Of a stretch of DNA of 64,000 nucleotides, positions 16,894 to 24,363 are shown one piece after another; positions within the stretch are counted from its first letter, which is position 1; each line of letters begins with the position of its first letter. The DNA is from Maccoyibacter intestinihominis (GTDB lineage Bacteria > Bacillota > Clostridia > Lachnospirales > Lachnospiraceae): the NCBI RefSeq assembly GCF_040096355.1, contig NZ_JBBMEX010000002.1, positions 248,001 through 312,000 of the forward strand. Direction: 5' to 3'. The notes below the pieces were generated by a model that saw only the letters and a list, made by a program, of their open reading frames with translations, searched no databases and was not told the DNA's origin. The translations under genes were made by a program, and so were the position numbers.

Positions 16894-17346
16894 GTGAAAA
16901 AAAGTTGTTTCTTTATTCTAATGTTTTGCTTGTTATTGTCTGGGTGTTCAAAAGAGGAGGTGTTGGAAAAATATAATGCAGTAGTCGAAAAGGTGGGAGA
17001 AGTACAATTAACCAATGATATAAACCTGCAAGGGAAAAGAGATTATGGGGAAGATTATTATACGGGGACATATCAAGCAGAGTACAAAAAATTTTCTGAT
17101 ACAGAATATCTTTTTGGAGGAACAACAATAGAAAGAGCGGCAGGGAAGCAGGTTGAATTGTTTTGTAACCTAGAAATAACAAAAGGAGAAGCTGAAATAT
17201 TCATTATTTCTGGTAGCAATGAACCTAAAACTTTAATAAAAACAACAGGTACTTATGAAAATACAATAACATTACCAGATGGCAGTAATTATATCGGGAT
17301 TGTAGGTAATGATTTTTCAGGAACAGTAAAAATAGAAGTGAAATAA
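16894..17346 (+). CDS. Immunity-associated lipoprotein
   Basis: 150 residues with a GTG start immediately after the lanG stop. It has a lipoprotein signal peptide ending LLLSGC (lipidated Cys18), followed by a small beta-rich domain with no recognised family. Lipoproteins next to LanFEG often act as LanI-type immunity proteins that bind the lantibiotic at the membrane surface. This role is inferred from position and lipobox only. The operon ends at the terminator at 17430. Confidence 0.7.
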   Translation: MKKSCFFILMFCLLLSGCSKEEVLEKYNAVVEKVGEVQLTNDINLQGKRDYGEDYYTGTYQAEYKKFSDTEYLFGGTTIERAAGKQVELFCNLEITKGEAEIFIISGSNEPKTLIKTTGTYENTITLPDGSNYIGIVGNDFSGTVKIEVK

Positions 17347-17429
17347 AGATAGAAAATGCTAAAAATGGGTAAATTTGGAAGATACAGGTTTGGTTGCATT
17401 TTACTGTGGTAAAAAGTATATGAAGAGTG

Positions 17430-17465
17430 GAATGGCGGTTGTTTAATACTGCCATTCTTTTTTTT
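17430..17465 (+). terminator. Intrinsic terminator of the immunity operon
   Basis: 10-bp stem GAATGGCGGT (17430-17439) / ACTGCCATTC (17448-17457) with one G:U pair, followed by eight T. Confidence 0.85.
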
Positions 17466-17487
17466 GAAAATGCCTCTATGGGAATTA

Positions 17488-17547
17488 TTACACAGGGAAT
17501 CGAAAAAATTACATGTAGATGGGATAGTACATTAAATATGGTAAAAT
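17488..17547 (+). promoter_or_regulatory. Agr-type promoter P2 (DUF6973 gene)
   Basis: TTACAC at 17488-17493 and TTACAT at 17509-17514, with TCG in the spacer. A TAAAAT -10 is at 17542-17547, 33 bp after the start of the second repeat. Confidence 0.72.
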
Positions 17548-17579
17548 ATAATCATAATATGAGATCGGAGGTATATTCT

Positions 17580-18242
17580 ATGAAGAAACTATTTAAAGTA
17601 TTCAGCCTAATGCTGGTGGTGATAATGGCTTTTCCATTCTCTGTTATGGCAAGCGAAAATGACCAGCAAAGAAGTGATTTGATTGGTGCAGAAGAAAGGG
17701 ATTTTGAAAAATTGATTGCAGAAATCCAGAACATTAAGGCTACTCACCCAGATTATTCAGAAGAAATGCTCATGTCTTTTTTGGAAGCCAATCATCAAGA
17801 TGTGGAAAGGGGGATTATAGATATTTGGAATGCGCTTACAGATTCAGAAAAGAAACTATGTATTCGTTATCCTTTTGATGCCCTAAAGGTAAATAAAGCA
17901 AAAAATATTGCTACTTCGCAGACAGAGGCAAAATTTGGGACAAATGGTTTAGGAAATAGAAGTGATGCTTTTCGTCATGGAATTTGGAATGCTGAAATGA
18001 CTGTTTTAATAGGAAAAGAAAGAGCAGAGTTATTTGCAACTGCTCATGAAGACAAAGATGTTACAGGAACAGAATCAGACGGATATCCAAAAACAGCACA
18101 TAGAGATATGGACTTACATAACAATGAAGTGGGAAGAGAAATAGGAGAAAAAAATAAAGAAGCTTCTGAAAGTGAAATGGCGGATATTATTTATCAGGAA
18201 ATATATTCCGCAACAACATCATTTATATGGCTACATGAATAA
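17580..18242 (+). CDS. Secreted DUF6973-like protein
   Basis: 220 residues from the ATG at 17580, which follows CGGAGGT; the longer upstream frame has no ribosome binding site. A signal peptide covers about residues 1-25 (hydrophobic core, then SVMAS). The C-terminal half has the pattern NRSDAFRHGIWNAEM, ATAHE and MDLHNNEVGREIG. This matches the DUF6973 family as I know it, with conserved Asp, His, Glu and Asn that look like a metal or active-site constellation. Its function is unknown. It is exported and sits under an agr-type promoter, so it is probably made at high density alongside the peptides. Confidence 0.75.
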   Translation: MKKLFKVFSLMLVVIMAFPFSVMASENDQQRSDLIGAEERDFEKLIAEIQNIKATHPDYSEEMLMSFLEANHQDVERGIIDIWNALTDSEKKLCIRYPFDALKVNKAKNIATSQTEAKFGTNGLGNRSDAFRHGIWNAEMTVLIGKERAELFATAHEDKDVTGTESDGYPKTAHRDMDLHNNEVGREIGEKNKEASESEMADIIYQEIYSATTSFIWLHE

Positions 18243-18247
18243 GATTT

Positions 18248-18278
18248 GAGCAGTGCGATTGCACTGCTCGTCTTCGTA
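18248..18278 (+). terminator. Intrinsic terminator
   Basis: Perfect 9-bp stem GAGCAGTGC (18248-18256) / GCACTGCTC (18261-18269) with a GATT loop and a downstream TCTTCGTATTTT tract. Confidence 0.75.
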
Positions 18279-18377
18279 TTTTGCATATTTTGCGTAATTG
18301 ATTACTTCTATTATTTGTATCGCTATGAATGAAATAGGGTAGCATGATAGTACAACATGATTAAGAGGTAGGCAATT

Positions 18378-18752
18378 ATGGAAAGTCGTATTAAACAATT
18401 ACGTGAGAAAAGAGGGTTAATACAGGAAATCCTTGCAGTAGAATTAGGGATAACACAGCAAATGTTGAGTAAGTACGAAAGAGATGTTACGTTAATAAAA
18501 GTAGATATTCTGAAAAAGATTGCTGCTTACTTCAATGTAACAACAGATTATTTGCTGGGAGTTTCAGATGTAAAAAGAGATTTGAATGGGCAGATGAAAA
18601 TGAACGAAGTACTAGACGAATATTACGATTTAGTGGAAGTGTATAAAGAGTTAGATCCATGTGATCAGGAGATGATTTGGTCAATTATACAAATAGTAAA
18701 AAAAACGAGTGAGAAGAAAAAATCAGCAAACATGCAGAAGAGAGTGGAGTGA
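18378..18752 (+). CDS. XRE-family transcriptional regulator of the agr-like locus
   Basis: 124 residues. The N-terminal HTH_3 domain (about 5-60) has helices IKQLREKRGL, VELGITQQMLSKYER and KIAAYFNVTTDYLLG. The C-terminal part is helical and acidic, then basic. An AGAGGTAGG ribosome binding site precedes it. Its stop directly abuts the start of the LytTR regulator, so they are one transcript. It probably represses or gates the agr-like operon. No operator could be identified. Confidence 0.85.
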   Translation: MESRIKQLREKRGLIQEILAVELGITQQMLSKYERDVTLIKVDILKKIAAYFNVTTDYLLGVSDVKRDLNGQMKMNEVLDEYYDLVEVYKELDPCDQEMIWSIIQIVKKTSEKKKSANMQKRVE

Positions 18753-19481
18753 ATGTTAAATATAGCAATTTGTGATGATGATATTCAAATAACTGGAAAA
18801 ATCGAAAGACTTCTCCAGGATATAGCTAAAAGAAATTTTGTTGATACTGAAATAGAAGTATTCTGGAATGGAAAGAGTTTAGCAGATGCTATCGCAGCAG
18901 GTGAGAGGTATGATGTTATTTATCTGGATATAGAAATGGATAAAGAAGATGGTATTTCGGCAGTTAGAAGAATTAGAACATACGATAAAAATGTGCGAAT
19001 TATTTATGTTACGAGCCATGAAAGTTATATGAGGGAATCCTTTGAGGTAAGACCGTTTCAGTTTCTTGTAAAACCTGTAACAGATAAAATAATGGAAAAG
19101 TGCTTTAAGTCGGTATATGAAGACATTAATAGTGAAGATTTTTATTTTCGCTATAGTTATCAACGTATGAATCATAAAGTACCAATCAAGGATATTTTAT
19201 ATTTTGAAAGCAACAAACGAAAAATATTTATTGTAACGGAACAAGAAATCCTTGAACTGTACGGAAAACTTAATGAGATTGAAGAAACCCTTAAAACATG
19301 TAAAATTTCTTTTTTGCGAGTTCATCAGTCTTTTCTGGTGAATTATAAACATATATCCGGACAATCTTATGATTCTGTAGTAATGGATAATGGACAAAAA
19401 ATTTCAATCAGTGAAGACCGGAGAAAGATAATTAGTGAACAATATTGTTCTATGGAGGATACGTTTTATGTGGACGAATAG
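18753..19481 (+). CDS. agrA: LytTR-type response regulator, AgrA-like
   Basis: 242 residues. The receiver domain (about 1-125) has acidic residues DDD8-10 and phosphoacceptor Asp59 in VIYLDIEMD. The C-terminal LytTR DNA-binding domain (about 140-240) includes ILYFESNKRKIFI and FLRVHQSFLVNYKHI. LytTR domains bind two direct repeats spaced about 21 bp, which is the spacing of the five promoters P1-P5 in this window. It is followed by its kinase with a 14-bp overlap. I infer that it activates lanA, locus C, agrD and two accessory genes. Confidence 0.9.
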   Translation: MLNIAICDDDIQITGKIERLLQDIAKRNFVDTEIEVFWNGKSLADAIAAGERYDVIYLDIEMDKEDGISAVRRIRTYDKNVRIIYVTSHESYMRESFEVRPFQFLVKPVTDKIMEKCFKSVYEDINSEDFYFRYSYQRMNHKVPIKDILYFESNKRKIFIVTEQEILELYGKLNEIEETLKTCKISFLRVHQSFLVNYKHISGQSYDSVVMDNGQKISISEDRRKIISEQYCSMEDTFYVDE

Positions 19482-20778
19482 GGTATTAATGTGTGGGATA
19501 GATATATTGCTTTGCCTTTGGGCAGTATATTTATTCTTTTTTTATTTCGATATATTTTTTGCTCGTAAGAGAAAAAGGTATTTGTCGGTGATCGGTATAA
19601 CGCTGTTCGTGATTTGGCAATTTGGAATAACAACGATTATTAGTTTTCCTGCCTACATCAATATTGCTGTGACGATTATGTTTACGTTTTTGGCAGTTAT
19701 GATGACTTATGAAGGTAGATGGTGGAACAAAGGTGTATTTGTAATTACCTTTAATGCGATTTGGATGTTGATGGAAACCCTGTGCAACTATATTTTGCTA
19801 ACATACTGCCCTCAATATGCTGCAGTTCGCCAAGTAGGCTCTTTCGTTTCAAAAATATTTTTTAATGCAGTAATTCTTGCATTAAAGAAAGTGTTCACAG
19901 ATGATGATATTAAGGAATTGCCGGTCAGATACAGTATTTTACTTGTGTTGATCCCAACAGGAAGCATTTATATCATGAACAATATATTTATGCTTGGATT
20001 TGCAAATAATAATGGACGTACTCGTATAAACTCTACATTTACTGTACTTATTTTACTTGGTATGAACATATTGATATTTTATGTCTATATGAAGTTGGCT
20101 GATGATTTGCGGTTAAGGAGAATGGCAGCAGTATATGAACAGCAACTGGAATTATGCGAACGTCATCAGCAAGAAAGAGAACTTTCAATGTTGCAGTTGC
20201 GGGATATAAAACACAATATGAAGAATAATCTTATTTCCATTCTTGCTTATGCAGAAAATAAAGAATATGAAAAAATGACAGGTTTTATTGAAGAAATTAT
20301 GGGAGAGGGCGGTATGGTGATTGCCTCAATATCGAATAGTGGGAATATTGTGATTGATTCACTTATTGGATATTGGTATGTAACTGCCCAAAACAAAAGA
20401 ATAATTTTTAAAACGGATATTTGTATTCCGATGATAATGCCTTTTAAAGGAGCTGATCTGAGTCTGATATTGGGAAATTTACTGGAAAATGCAGTGGAAG
20501 CAGCAGAGAAGGTTGAAGAAAATAGATATATAAATGTCAAAATGAAATTTGATAAAAATAATCTATTATTGTTCGTAGACAATAGTTATAAAGGGAAGCT
20601 GTTAAAAACAAGAGATAACCGCTTGAAATCTACAAAGTCAGATGCAGAAAATCATGGAGTAGGTTTAGCCTCTGTGTATCGGGCAGTAGCAAAATATCAT
20701 GGATCAGTGGTAATAGAGGATTCAGAACCAGGAAAATTTAAAATTCGGATAGTCTTATATAGTAATGTGCAGGAATAA
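19468..20778 (+). CDS. agrC: AgrC-like GHKL sensor kinase
   Basis: 436 residues from the ATG at 19468, which follows GGAGGATACG; an earlier in-frame ATG lacks a ribosome binding site. The N-terminal ~215 residues have six or seven TM segments, the usual peptide-sensing domain. A coiled linker follows, then the H-box with LRDIKHNMKNN (phosphoacceptor His). The GHKL ATPase domain has NLLENAVEAAE and HGVGLASVYR. This is the architecture of AgrC/FsrC receptors for cyclic peptides. The likely ligand is the AgrD product encoded downstream. The gene ends one base before promoter P3. Confidence 0.9.
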   Translation: MWTNRVLMCGIDILLCLWAVYLFFFYFDIFFARKRKRYLSVIGITLFVIWQFGITTIISFPAYINIAVTIMFTFLAVMMTYEGRWWNKGVFVITFNAIWMLMETLCNYILLTYCPQYAAVRQVGSFVSKIFFNAVILALKKVFTDDDIKELPVRYSILLVLIPTGSIYIMNNIFMLGFANNNGRTRINSTFTVLILLGMNILIFYVYMKLADDLRLRRMAAVYEQQLELCERHQQERELSMLQLRDIKHNMKNNLISILAYAENKEYEKMTGFIEEIMGEGGMVIASISNSGNIVIDSLIGYWYVTAQNKRIIFKTDICIPMIMPFKGADLSLILGNLLENAVEAAEKVEENRYINVKMKFDKNNLLLFVDNSYKGKLLKTRDNRLKSTKSDAENHGVGLASVYRAVAKYHGSVVIEDSEPGKFKIRIVLYSNVQE

Positions 20779-20838
20779 TTACATGAACACTCGAAATAAT
20801 TACATAAAAAATAATGAGAAAGGAAAGAATGGTAAAAT
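20779..20838 (+). promoter_or_regulatory. Agr-type promoter P3 (receiver-like gene)
   Basis: TTACAT at 20779-20784 and 20800-20805 with TCG in the spacer. A TAAAAT -10 is at 20833-20838, 33 bp after the start of the second repeat. The box starts one base after the agrC stop. Confidence 0.75.
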
Positions 20839-20876
20839 GGAAAGATAAATTTGGTATGCGGTATGGGGACTGATAT

Positions 20877-21290
20877 ATGGATAGCGTGAAAATATTGCTG
20901 TTTAGTGATGATGAGAAACTGTATAACAGTACTGAAAGGATTATTGGGAAAAAACACCAATTAAAATGGTGTACTTATCAACAGTTGGAAAACAATAGAT
21001 ATCCAACGGCAGATGTTGTGATTTTCCATTTTACTAAAGAGATAATAGAGAGGGAAAGGGCATTTGCGGCTATTATAAAAATAAAAGGGAGTTTGGGGCA
21101 TTTAACGCCTATTCTTGCTATTAGCGAAGGGGGATCAATACAGGATATTTTTTCTATACTGAAAGCAGGAGCTTACGATTATATAGAAACAATAGATAAC
21201 ACACGAAAATATAAGAAAAAGATAGAGAACCTGATTTTATGGAATTGGTATATAAAAAAACATACATCAGCAAAAAAGAGGCAATGTTGA
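20877..21290 (+). CDS. Degenerate receiver-like protein without output domain
   Basis: 137 residues with the alternating pattern of a CheY-like fold: VKILLFSDDEK, ADVVIFHF, LTPILAISEGG, AGAYDYIE. The acidic pair at residues 11-12 is kept, but the phosphoacceptor position after strand 3 is His instead of Asp (VIFHF). The invariant Lys of the KPF motif is also lost. It therefore probably cannot be phosphorylated in the usual way. It lies between agrC and agrD under its own agr-type promoter. It may bind the kinase or regulator as a feedback element, but this is inference. The stop lies inside the following terminator stem. Confidence 0.65.
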   Translation: MDSVKILLFSDDEKLYNSTERIIGKKHQLKWCTYQQLENNRYPTADVVIFHFTKEIIERERAFAAIIKIKGSLGHLTPILAISEGGSIQDIFSILKAGAYDYIETIDNTRKYKKKIENLILWNWYIKKHTSAKKRQC

Positions 21291-21321
21291 GAAAGAACCG
21301 GAGAAACATTGCTTCTTTTTT
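21272..21321 (+). terminator. Intrinsic terminator
   Basis: Long stem of 17 bp (AAAAAAGAGGCAATGTT, 21272-21288, against AACATTGCTTCTTTTTT, starting about 21304) with one G:U pair and a T-rich 3' side. Confidence 0.85.
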
Positions 21322-21340
21322 GCTGCCTTTTTGGGAAAAA

Positions 21341-21400
21341 TTACATCAATACTCGGTTTTTTTACAAGAGAACCGAATGGGAGATTTTTTGTAGTAATGT
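21341..21400 (+). promoter_or_regulatory. Agr-type promoter P4 (agrDB)
   Basis: TTACAT at 21341-21346 and TTACAA at 21362-21367 with TCG in the spacer. The hexamer TAATGT at 21395-21400 sits in the same 33-bp register as in the other four sites. It is the weakest -10 of the set. It would give positive feedback on signal production. Confidence 0.68.
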
Positions 21401-21431
21401 ATTGGTAAACAAATGAAAGGAGATTTTAATT

Positions 21432-21581
21432 ATGAAATCTAAAAATTTAAAAAATCAGCCAGCAAAAGTATTAGCAAATTTATCTCTGAAACTTGGTAAA
21501 ATGTCAGCGGACAGTGCTTGCTGTTATATTTATCATCAGCCAAAGATGCCAGCAGCATTGAAAAAAATGAAGAAACTTTAA
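21432..21581 (+). CDS. agrD: Cyclic autoinducer peptide precursor, AgrD-like
   Basis: 49 residues, with start supported by AAAGGAGA. It has a basic amphipathic N-terminus, LANLSLKLGKMSADSA, then CCYIYHQPKMP and a Lys-rich tail. This is the layout of AgrD proteins: membrane helix, Cys for the thiolactone ring, and a C-terminal recognition segment with a PxxP spacing. The ring could be five residues from Cys30 or from Cys31; sequence alone does not decide. AgrB starts 4 bp downstream. The gene lies under agr-type promoter P4. Confidence 0.88.
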   Translation: MKSKNLKNQPAKVLANLSLKLGKMSADSACCYIYHQPKMPAALKKMKKL

Positions 21582-21585
21582 TTTC

Positions 21586-22167
21586 ATGGGAAGATTATCG
21601 GAAAAAATAACAAGATACGTTATTGATGCCGGTGCAGTTTCAGAGGAATTGTATGCAGTATATCAATATGGATTTCAGATTGGATTAGAGATGTTAATTT
21701 GCCTATTCGTCTGTATGAGTATAGCGATATACTTGCATACAATCCCAGAATTCCTTGTGTCTACAGGTGTTTTTATGTTTTTAAGAACCTATGCTGGTGG
21801 TGTACATCTGAATAGCTTTAAGGCTTGTTTTATATGCTCTGTTACTGTTCAAGTTATGATTTTGCAAATTAATAACAAATATCCATTAGAGCTGTTTGTG
21901 GCTTGGGGGATTATTTTGGTCAGTTCCATTTGTATATGGAAACTTTCTCCTGTAGAAAACATTAACCATGAGTTGAAAAAAGAAGAAAAGGAACATTGCC
22001 GAAAAGTAACAGGTAAAATACTAGGAGCTATTTTCATTGCTGCTGGCTGTTGTACAGCTTTAGGTATGAAAAAATATTTATCCTTGATTGCGTTGACAGC
22101 GTTGACCGTTTTTATATCACAATGTATCGGCATCATAAAGTATAAAGTTGAAAAAGAGAAAAATTAG
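21586..22167 (+). CDS. agrB: AgrB-like peptide-processing membrane protease
   Basis: 193 residues with about six hydrophobic segments. Catalytic His74 and Cys81 lie in RTYAGGVHLNSFKAC, with the same 7-residue His-Cys spacing as in staphylococcal AgrB. It cleaves the AgrD C-terminus and forms the thiolactone at the membrane. It directly follows agrD, and a terminator overlaps its stop. Confidence 0.93.
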   Translation: MGRLSEKITRYVIDAGAVSEELYAVYQYGFQIGLEMLICLFVCMSIAIYLHTIPEFLVSTGVFMFLRTYAGGVHLNSFKACFICSVTVQVMILQINNKYPLELFVAWGIILVSSICIWKLSPVENINHELKKEEKEHCRKVTGKILGAIFIAAGCCTALGMKKYLSLIALTALTVFISQCIGIIKYKVEKEKN

Positions 22168-22203
22168 CGGGAATGATAAAATATTATTGTTTCCGCGTTT
22201 TTT
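22167..22203 (+). terminator. Intrinsic terminator of agrDB
   Basis: GCGGGAATGATAA / TTATTGTTTCCGC stem (imperfect, with G:U pairs) followed by a T6 run (GTTTTTTA). Confidence 0.75.
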
Positions 22204-22259
22204 ATTTAAAATGGTAAAACTGTACAGAAATATAGAAAAGACTGTTGTGGGAGGAAAAG

Positions 22260-22349
22260 ATGCAGAATATTTTTTCGGAATACAAAGATACCATAATTGT
22301 TGTTGACCTCATGAATCATCAAACAACTGATTTACTTGCCTGTCTCTGA
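22260..22349 (+). CDS. Possible 29-aa ORF
   Basis: An ATG after GGGAGGAAAAG opens a 29-codon frame starting MQNIFSEYKD. It may be a remnant start of a larger gene. It has no recognised similarity and no partner. Low confidence. Confidence 0.2.
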   Translation: MQNIFSEYKDTIIVVDLMNHQTTDLLACL

Positions 22350-22390
22350 ATTAACCTGTATACTGCCATCAGCATACAAAAGGAAAGCGT

Positions 22391-22633
22391 GTGAAGAAAC
22401 AGTTAGTCATCCGTCAACGCATCGATATGCACTGTACAGGATGTAAGCAAGAGATATTTACAACCAAGGCATTGGATGAGATCCATAAGGCATCTGCAGG
22501 AATCCCACGGATGATCAACCGTGTCTGTGAAAAAGCTTTGATGTATGCGTTTCAAAATCAGAAACGATTGATCGATGATTATATGATCAAGTTCGTTGTG
22601 GAACACGAGATGCTTAGGATGGTAACTTCATAA
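22391..22633 (+). pseudogene. Transposition helper ATPase fragment (ExeA/IS21-helper-like)
   Basis: The 80-residue frame contains AGIPRMINRVCEKALMYA and QNQKRLIDDYMI, which match the C-terminal lid of ExeA-like AAA transposition helpers. Walker motifs and most of the protein are missing, and an internal deletion joins RIDMHC to TGCKQEIF. It is followed by a perfect hairpin TACCGCCTG-GAAA-CAGGCGGTA (near 22640-22663). It is a dead insertion-element remnant. Confidence 0.6.
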
Positions 22634-22814
22634 AGCAGGTACCGCCTGGAAACAGGCGGTATTGCCTAACTGACTGGTGACAGAAAGTTAACCAAACGAG
22701 CGTCAACTGATGTGAGCAATCTTGTGACATCTCATGAAATCACTAACACATAATATTGAGAAAAGAAAGGGAAAACTTTAGCTTGCTTTTATACCTTTTA
22801 GCTTAAAAATCAAT

Positions 22815-22985
22815 TTTAGAAGGATGCCGCGGCTGACAGTCAGCATAAAATTGCTTTGAAAGATAATGGACATGGGATAACAAGATAGAGAAAAAATTAT
22901 AGAGGAAATTAAGATAGATGTTGACTTGTACAAAAAACATCTGGTAAGTAATAGAGCTTTATATAACGATATCAAGAATTCTTAA
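22815..22985 (+). pseudogene. Degenerate copy of the structured RNA/PBECR4 locus
   Basis: The stretch AAGGATGCCGCGGCTGACAG and its downstream sequence parallel 33,354-33,425. It is followed by a frame fragment REKIIEEIKIDVDLYKKHLV, which parallels the start of the PBECR4 protein at 33,473 (REKIVQEIKVAADLYRKHLV). The terminator hairpin between them and the rest of the protein are deleted. Confidence 0.65.
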
Positions 22986-23040
22986 TAGGATTATAATTAA
23001 ATAGCACGAAAAGGCAGAAGTGTTTGTATATATAAAAGTT

Positions 23041-23106
23041 CTTATGAAAATCTTAATAGTTTTTAATGAAAATCATAATGAATAAATAAAGGAAATTTGT
23101 TATAAT
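23041..23106 (+). promoter_or_regulatory. 11-bp tandem operator and promoter of the VanRS-like operon
   Basis: Four 11-bp units start at 23041 (CTTATGAAAAT), 23052 (CTTAATAGTTT), 23063 (TTAATGAAAAT) and 23074 (CATAATGAATA). The -10 TATAAT is at 23101-23106. The layout suggests autoregulation by the response regulator encoded at 23136. Confidence 0.6.
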
Positions 23107-23135
23107 TCAAATTATGGAAAGAGGGTGATGATGGT

Positions 23136-23831
23136 ATGTGCGAAAAAATATTAGTTATAGATGATGAGAAGGATATAGCAAATTTACTGGAAGTTTATTT
23201 GCAAAATGAAAATTACATTGTTTATAAATATTACTGTGCTAAAGATGCAATACCTTGTATTGAAAAGGGCGATATAGATCTTGCTATTCTTGATATTATG
23301 CTCCCGGATATAAATGGTTTTTCCTTATGTCAGCGTATTCGTGAAAAATATACTTACCCCATTATTATGCTAACTGCCAAAATTGAGGAAACAGATAAAA
23401 TTACTGGACTTACATTAGGTGCCGATGATTATGTGACAAAGCCATTTCGTCCTTTGGAAGTGGTTGCCAGAGTAAAAGCCCAGCTACGACGCTACAAAAA
23501 ATATTCATCCGTTACAAGTGAAGAAGGAATAAAGCCAGAACTTTCATACAATAAATTACGATTGAACGTGCAGACACATGAATGTCTATTGGATGGTGAG
23601 AATGTGTCGCTGACTCCGACCGAGTTTTCAATTCTTAATGTTTTGTTGGAAAATGCCGGGACGGTTGTAAGCATTGAATATTTATTTCATGCAGTATGGA
23701 AAGAGGAATATTATTCAAAAAATAGCAGCACTATCACAGTGCATATCCGACATTTGCGTGAAAAATTAAAAGATACTTCTGATACCCCGAAATATATCAA
23801 AACAATTTGGGGAGTAGGTTATAAAATCTGA
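23136..23831 (+). CDS. OmpR-family response regulator (VanR-like)
   Basis: 231 residues. The receiver has Asp9/Asp10, phosphoacceptor Asp53 in LAILDIMLPD, MLTAKIEET and Lys in YVTKPFRP. The winged-helix output domain covers about 135-231 and ends WGVGYKI. It is followed by a VanZ-like gene and a sensor kinase, then an ABC transporter. This arrangement recalls VanR/VanS-type and bacitracin or lantibiotic resistance modules. Likely sites for it are the CTTA-type 11-bp repeats before itself and before the ABC genes. Confidence 0.88.
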   Translation: MCEKILVIDDEKDIANLLEVYLQNENYIVYKYYCAKDAIPCIEKGDIDLAILDIMLPDINGFSLCQRIREKYTYPIIMLTAKIEETDKITGLTLGADDYVTKPFRPLEVVARVKAQLRRYKKYSSVTSEEGIKPELSYNKLRLNVQTHECLLDGENVSLTPTEFSILNVLLENAGTVVSIEYLFHAVWKEEYYSKNSSTITVHIRHLREKLKDTSDTPKYIKTIWGVGYKI

Positions 23832-23842
23832 AAGGAGAACCC

Positions 23843-24349
23843 ATGAAAAGAAAGCGAAAATTTGGGGTGTCAGTTCTTTTTTTGATTTATCTGGCACTTT
23901 TGGTTTGGATAATATTATTTAAGCTGCAATTCAATATCAATGATTTAGACACTGTAAGAAAGATAAATATTATTCCATTTTATTACGATAAAGAGATTGG
24001 AGTAGATTTTCACATAAAAGAAGTTCTTGAAAATTTATTGATTTTTGTCCCAATGGGCATATATCTGCAAATGCTTTTGTTTAAGAGCAAATCCTATTTG
24101 AAATTATTGATAATTGCTGGAATAAGTCTATTGCTGGAAATTACACAGTATATACTTGCTATTGGTAGTTCTGATATTACCGACCTGATTACTAACACAG
24201 CAGGCGGTCTTTTGGGTATTGCTTTATATTCTATTGTGGCTCGATTGCTAAAAAGTCGAGAAAAAGCAGATAAATTATTTTTGGTTATTGCTGTAATTGT
24301 GAGCACCTTCATAATCGGTCTGTTGGCACTTCTTTTATTTTTAAATTGA
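23843..24349 (+). CDS. VanZ-like membrane protein
   Basis: 168 residues and about five TM segments. It has family features such as INIIPFYYDKE, ENLLIFVPMGIYL, a membrane Glu in LLLEITQYI, and SDITDLITNTAGGLLG. VanZ-like proteins give low-level resistance to glycopeptides (teicoplanin) or lipoglycopeptides, or act on lipid-linked wall steps; the precise activity is not known. It lies 11 bp after the regulator and its stop overlaps the region before the kinase start. Confidence 0.82.
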   Translation: MKRKRKFGVSVLFLIYLALLVWIILFKLQFNINDLDTVRKINIIPFYYDKEIGVDFHIKEVLENLLIFVPMGIYLQMLLFKSKSYLKLLIIAGISLLLEITQYILAIGSSDITDLITNTAGGLLGIALYSIVARLLKSREKADKLFLVIAVIVSTFIIGLLALLLFLN

Positions 24350-24363
24350 TTGGAGGCGTGCTT

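Noticed and set aside
22391..22633. Intact small DNA-binding protein
   Set aside because: The sequence is the C-terminal piece of a transposition helper ATPase with an internal deletion and no Walker motifs.
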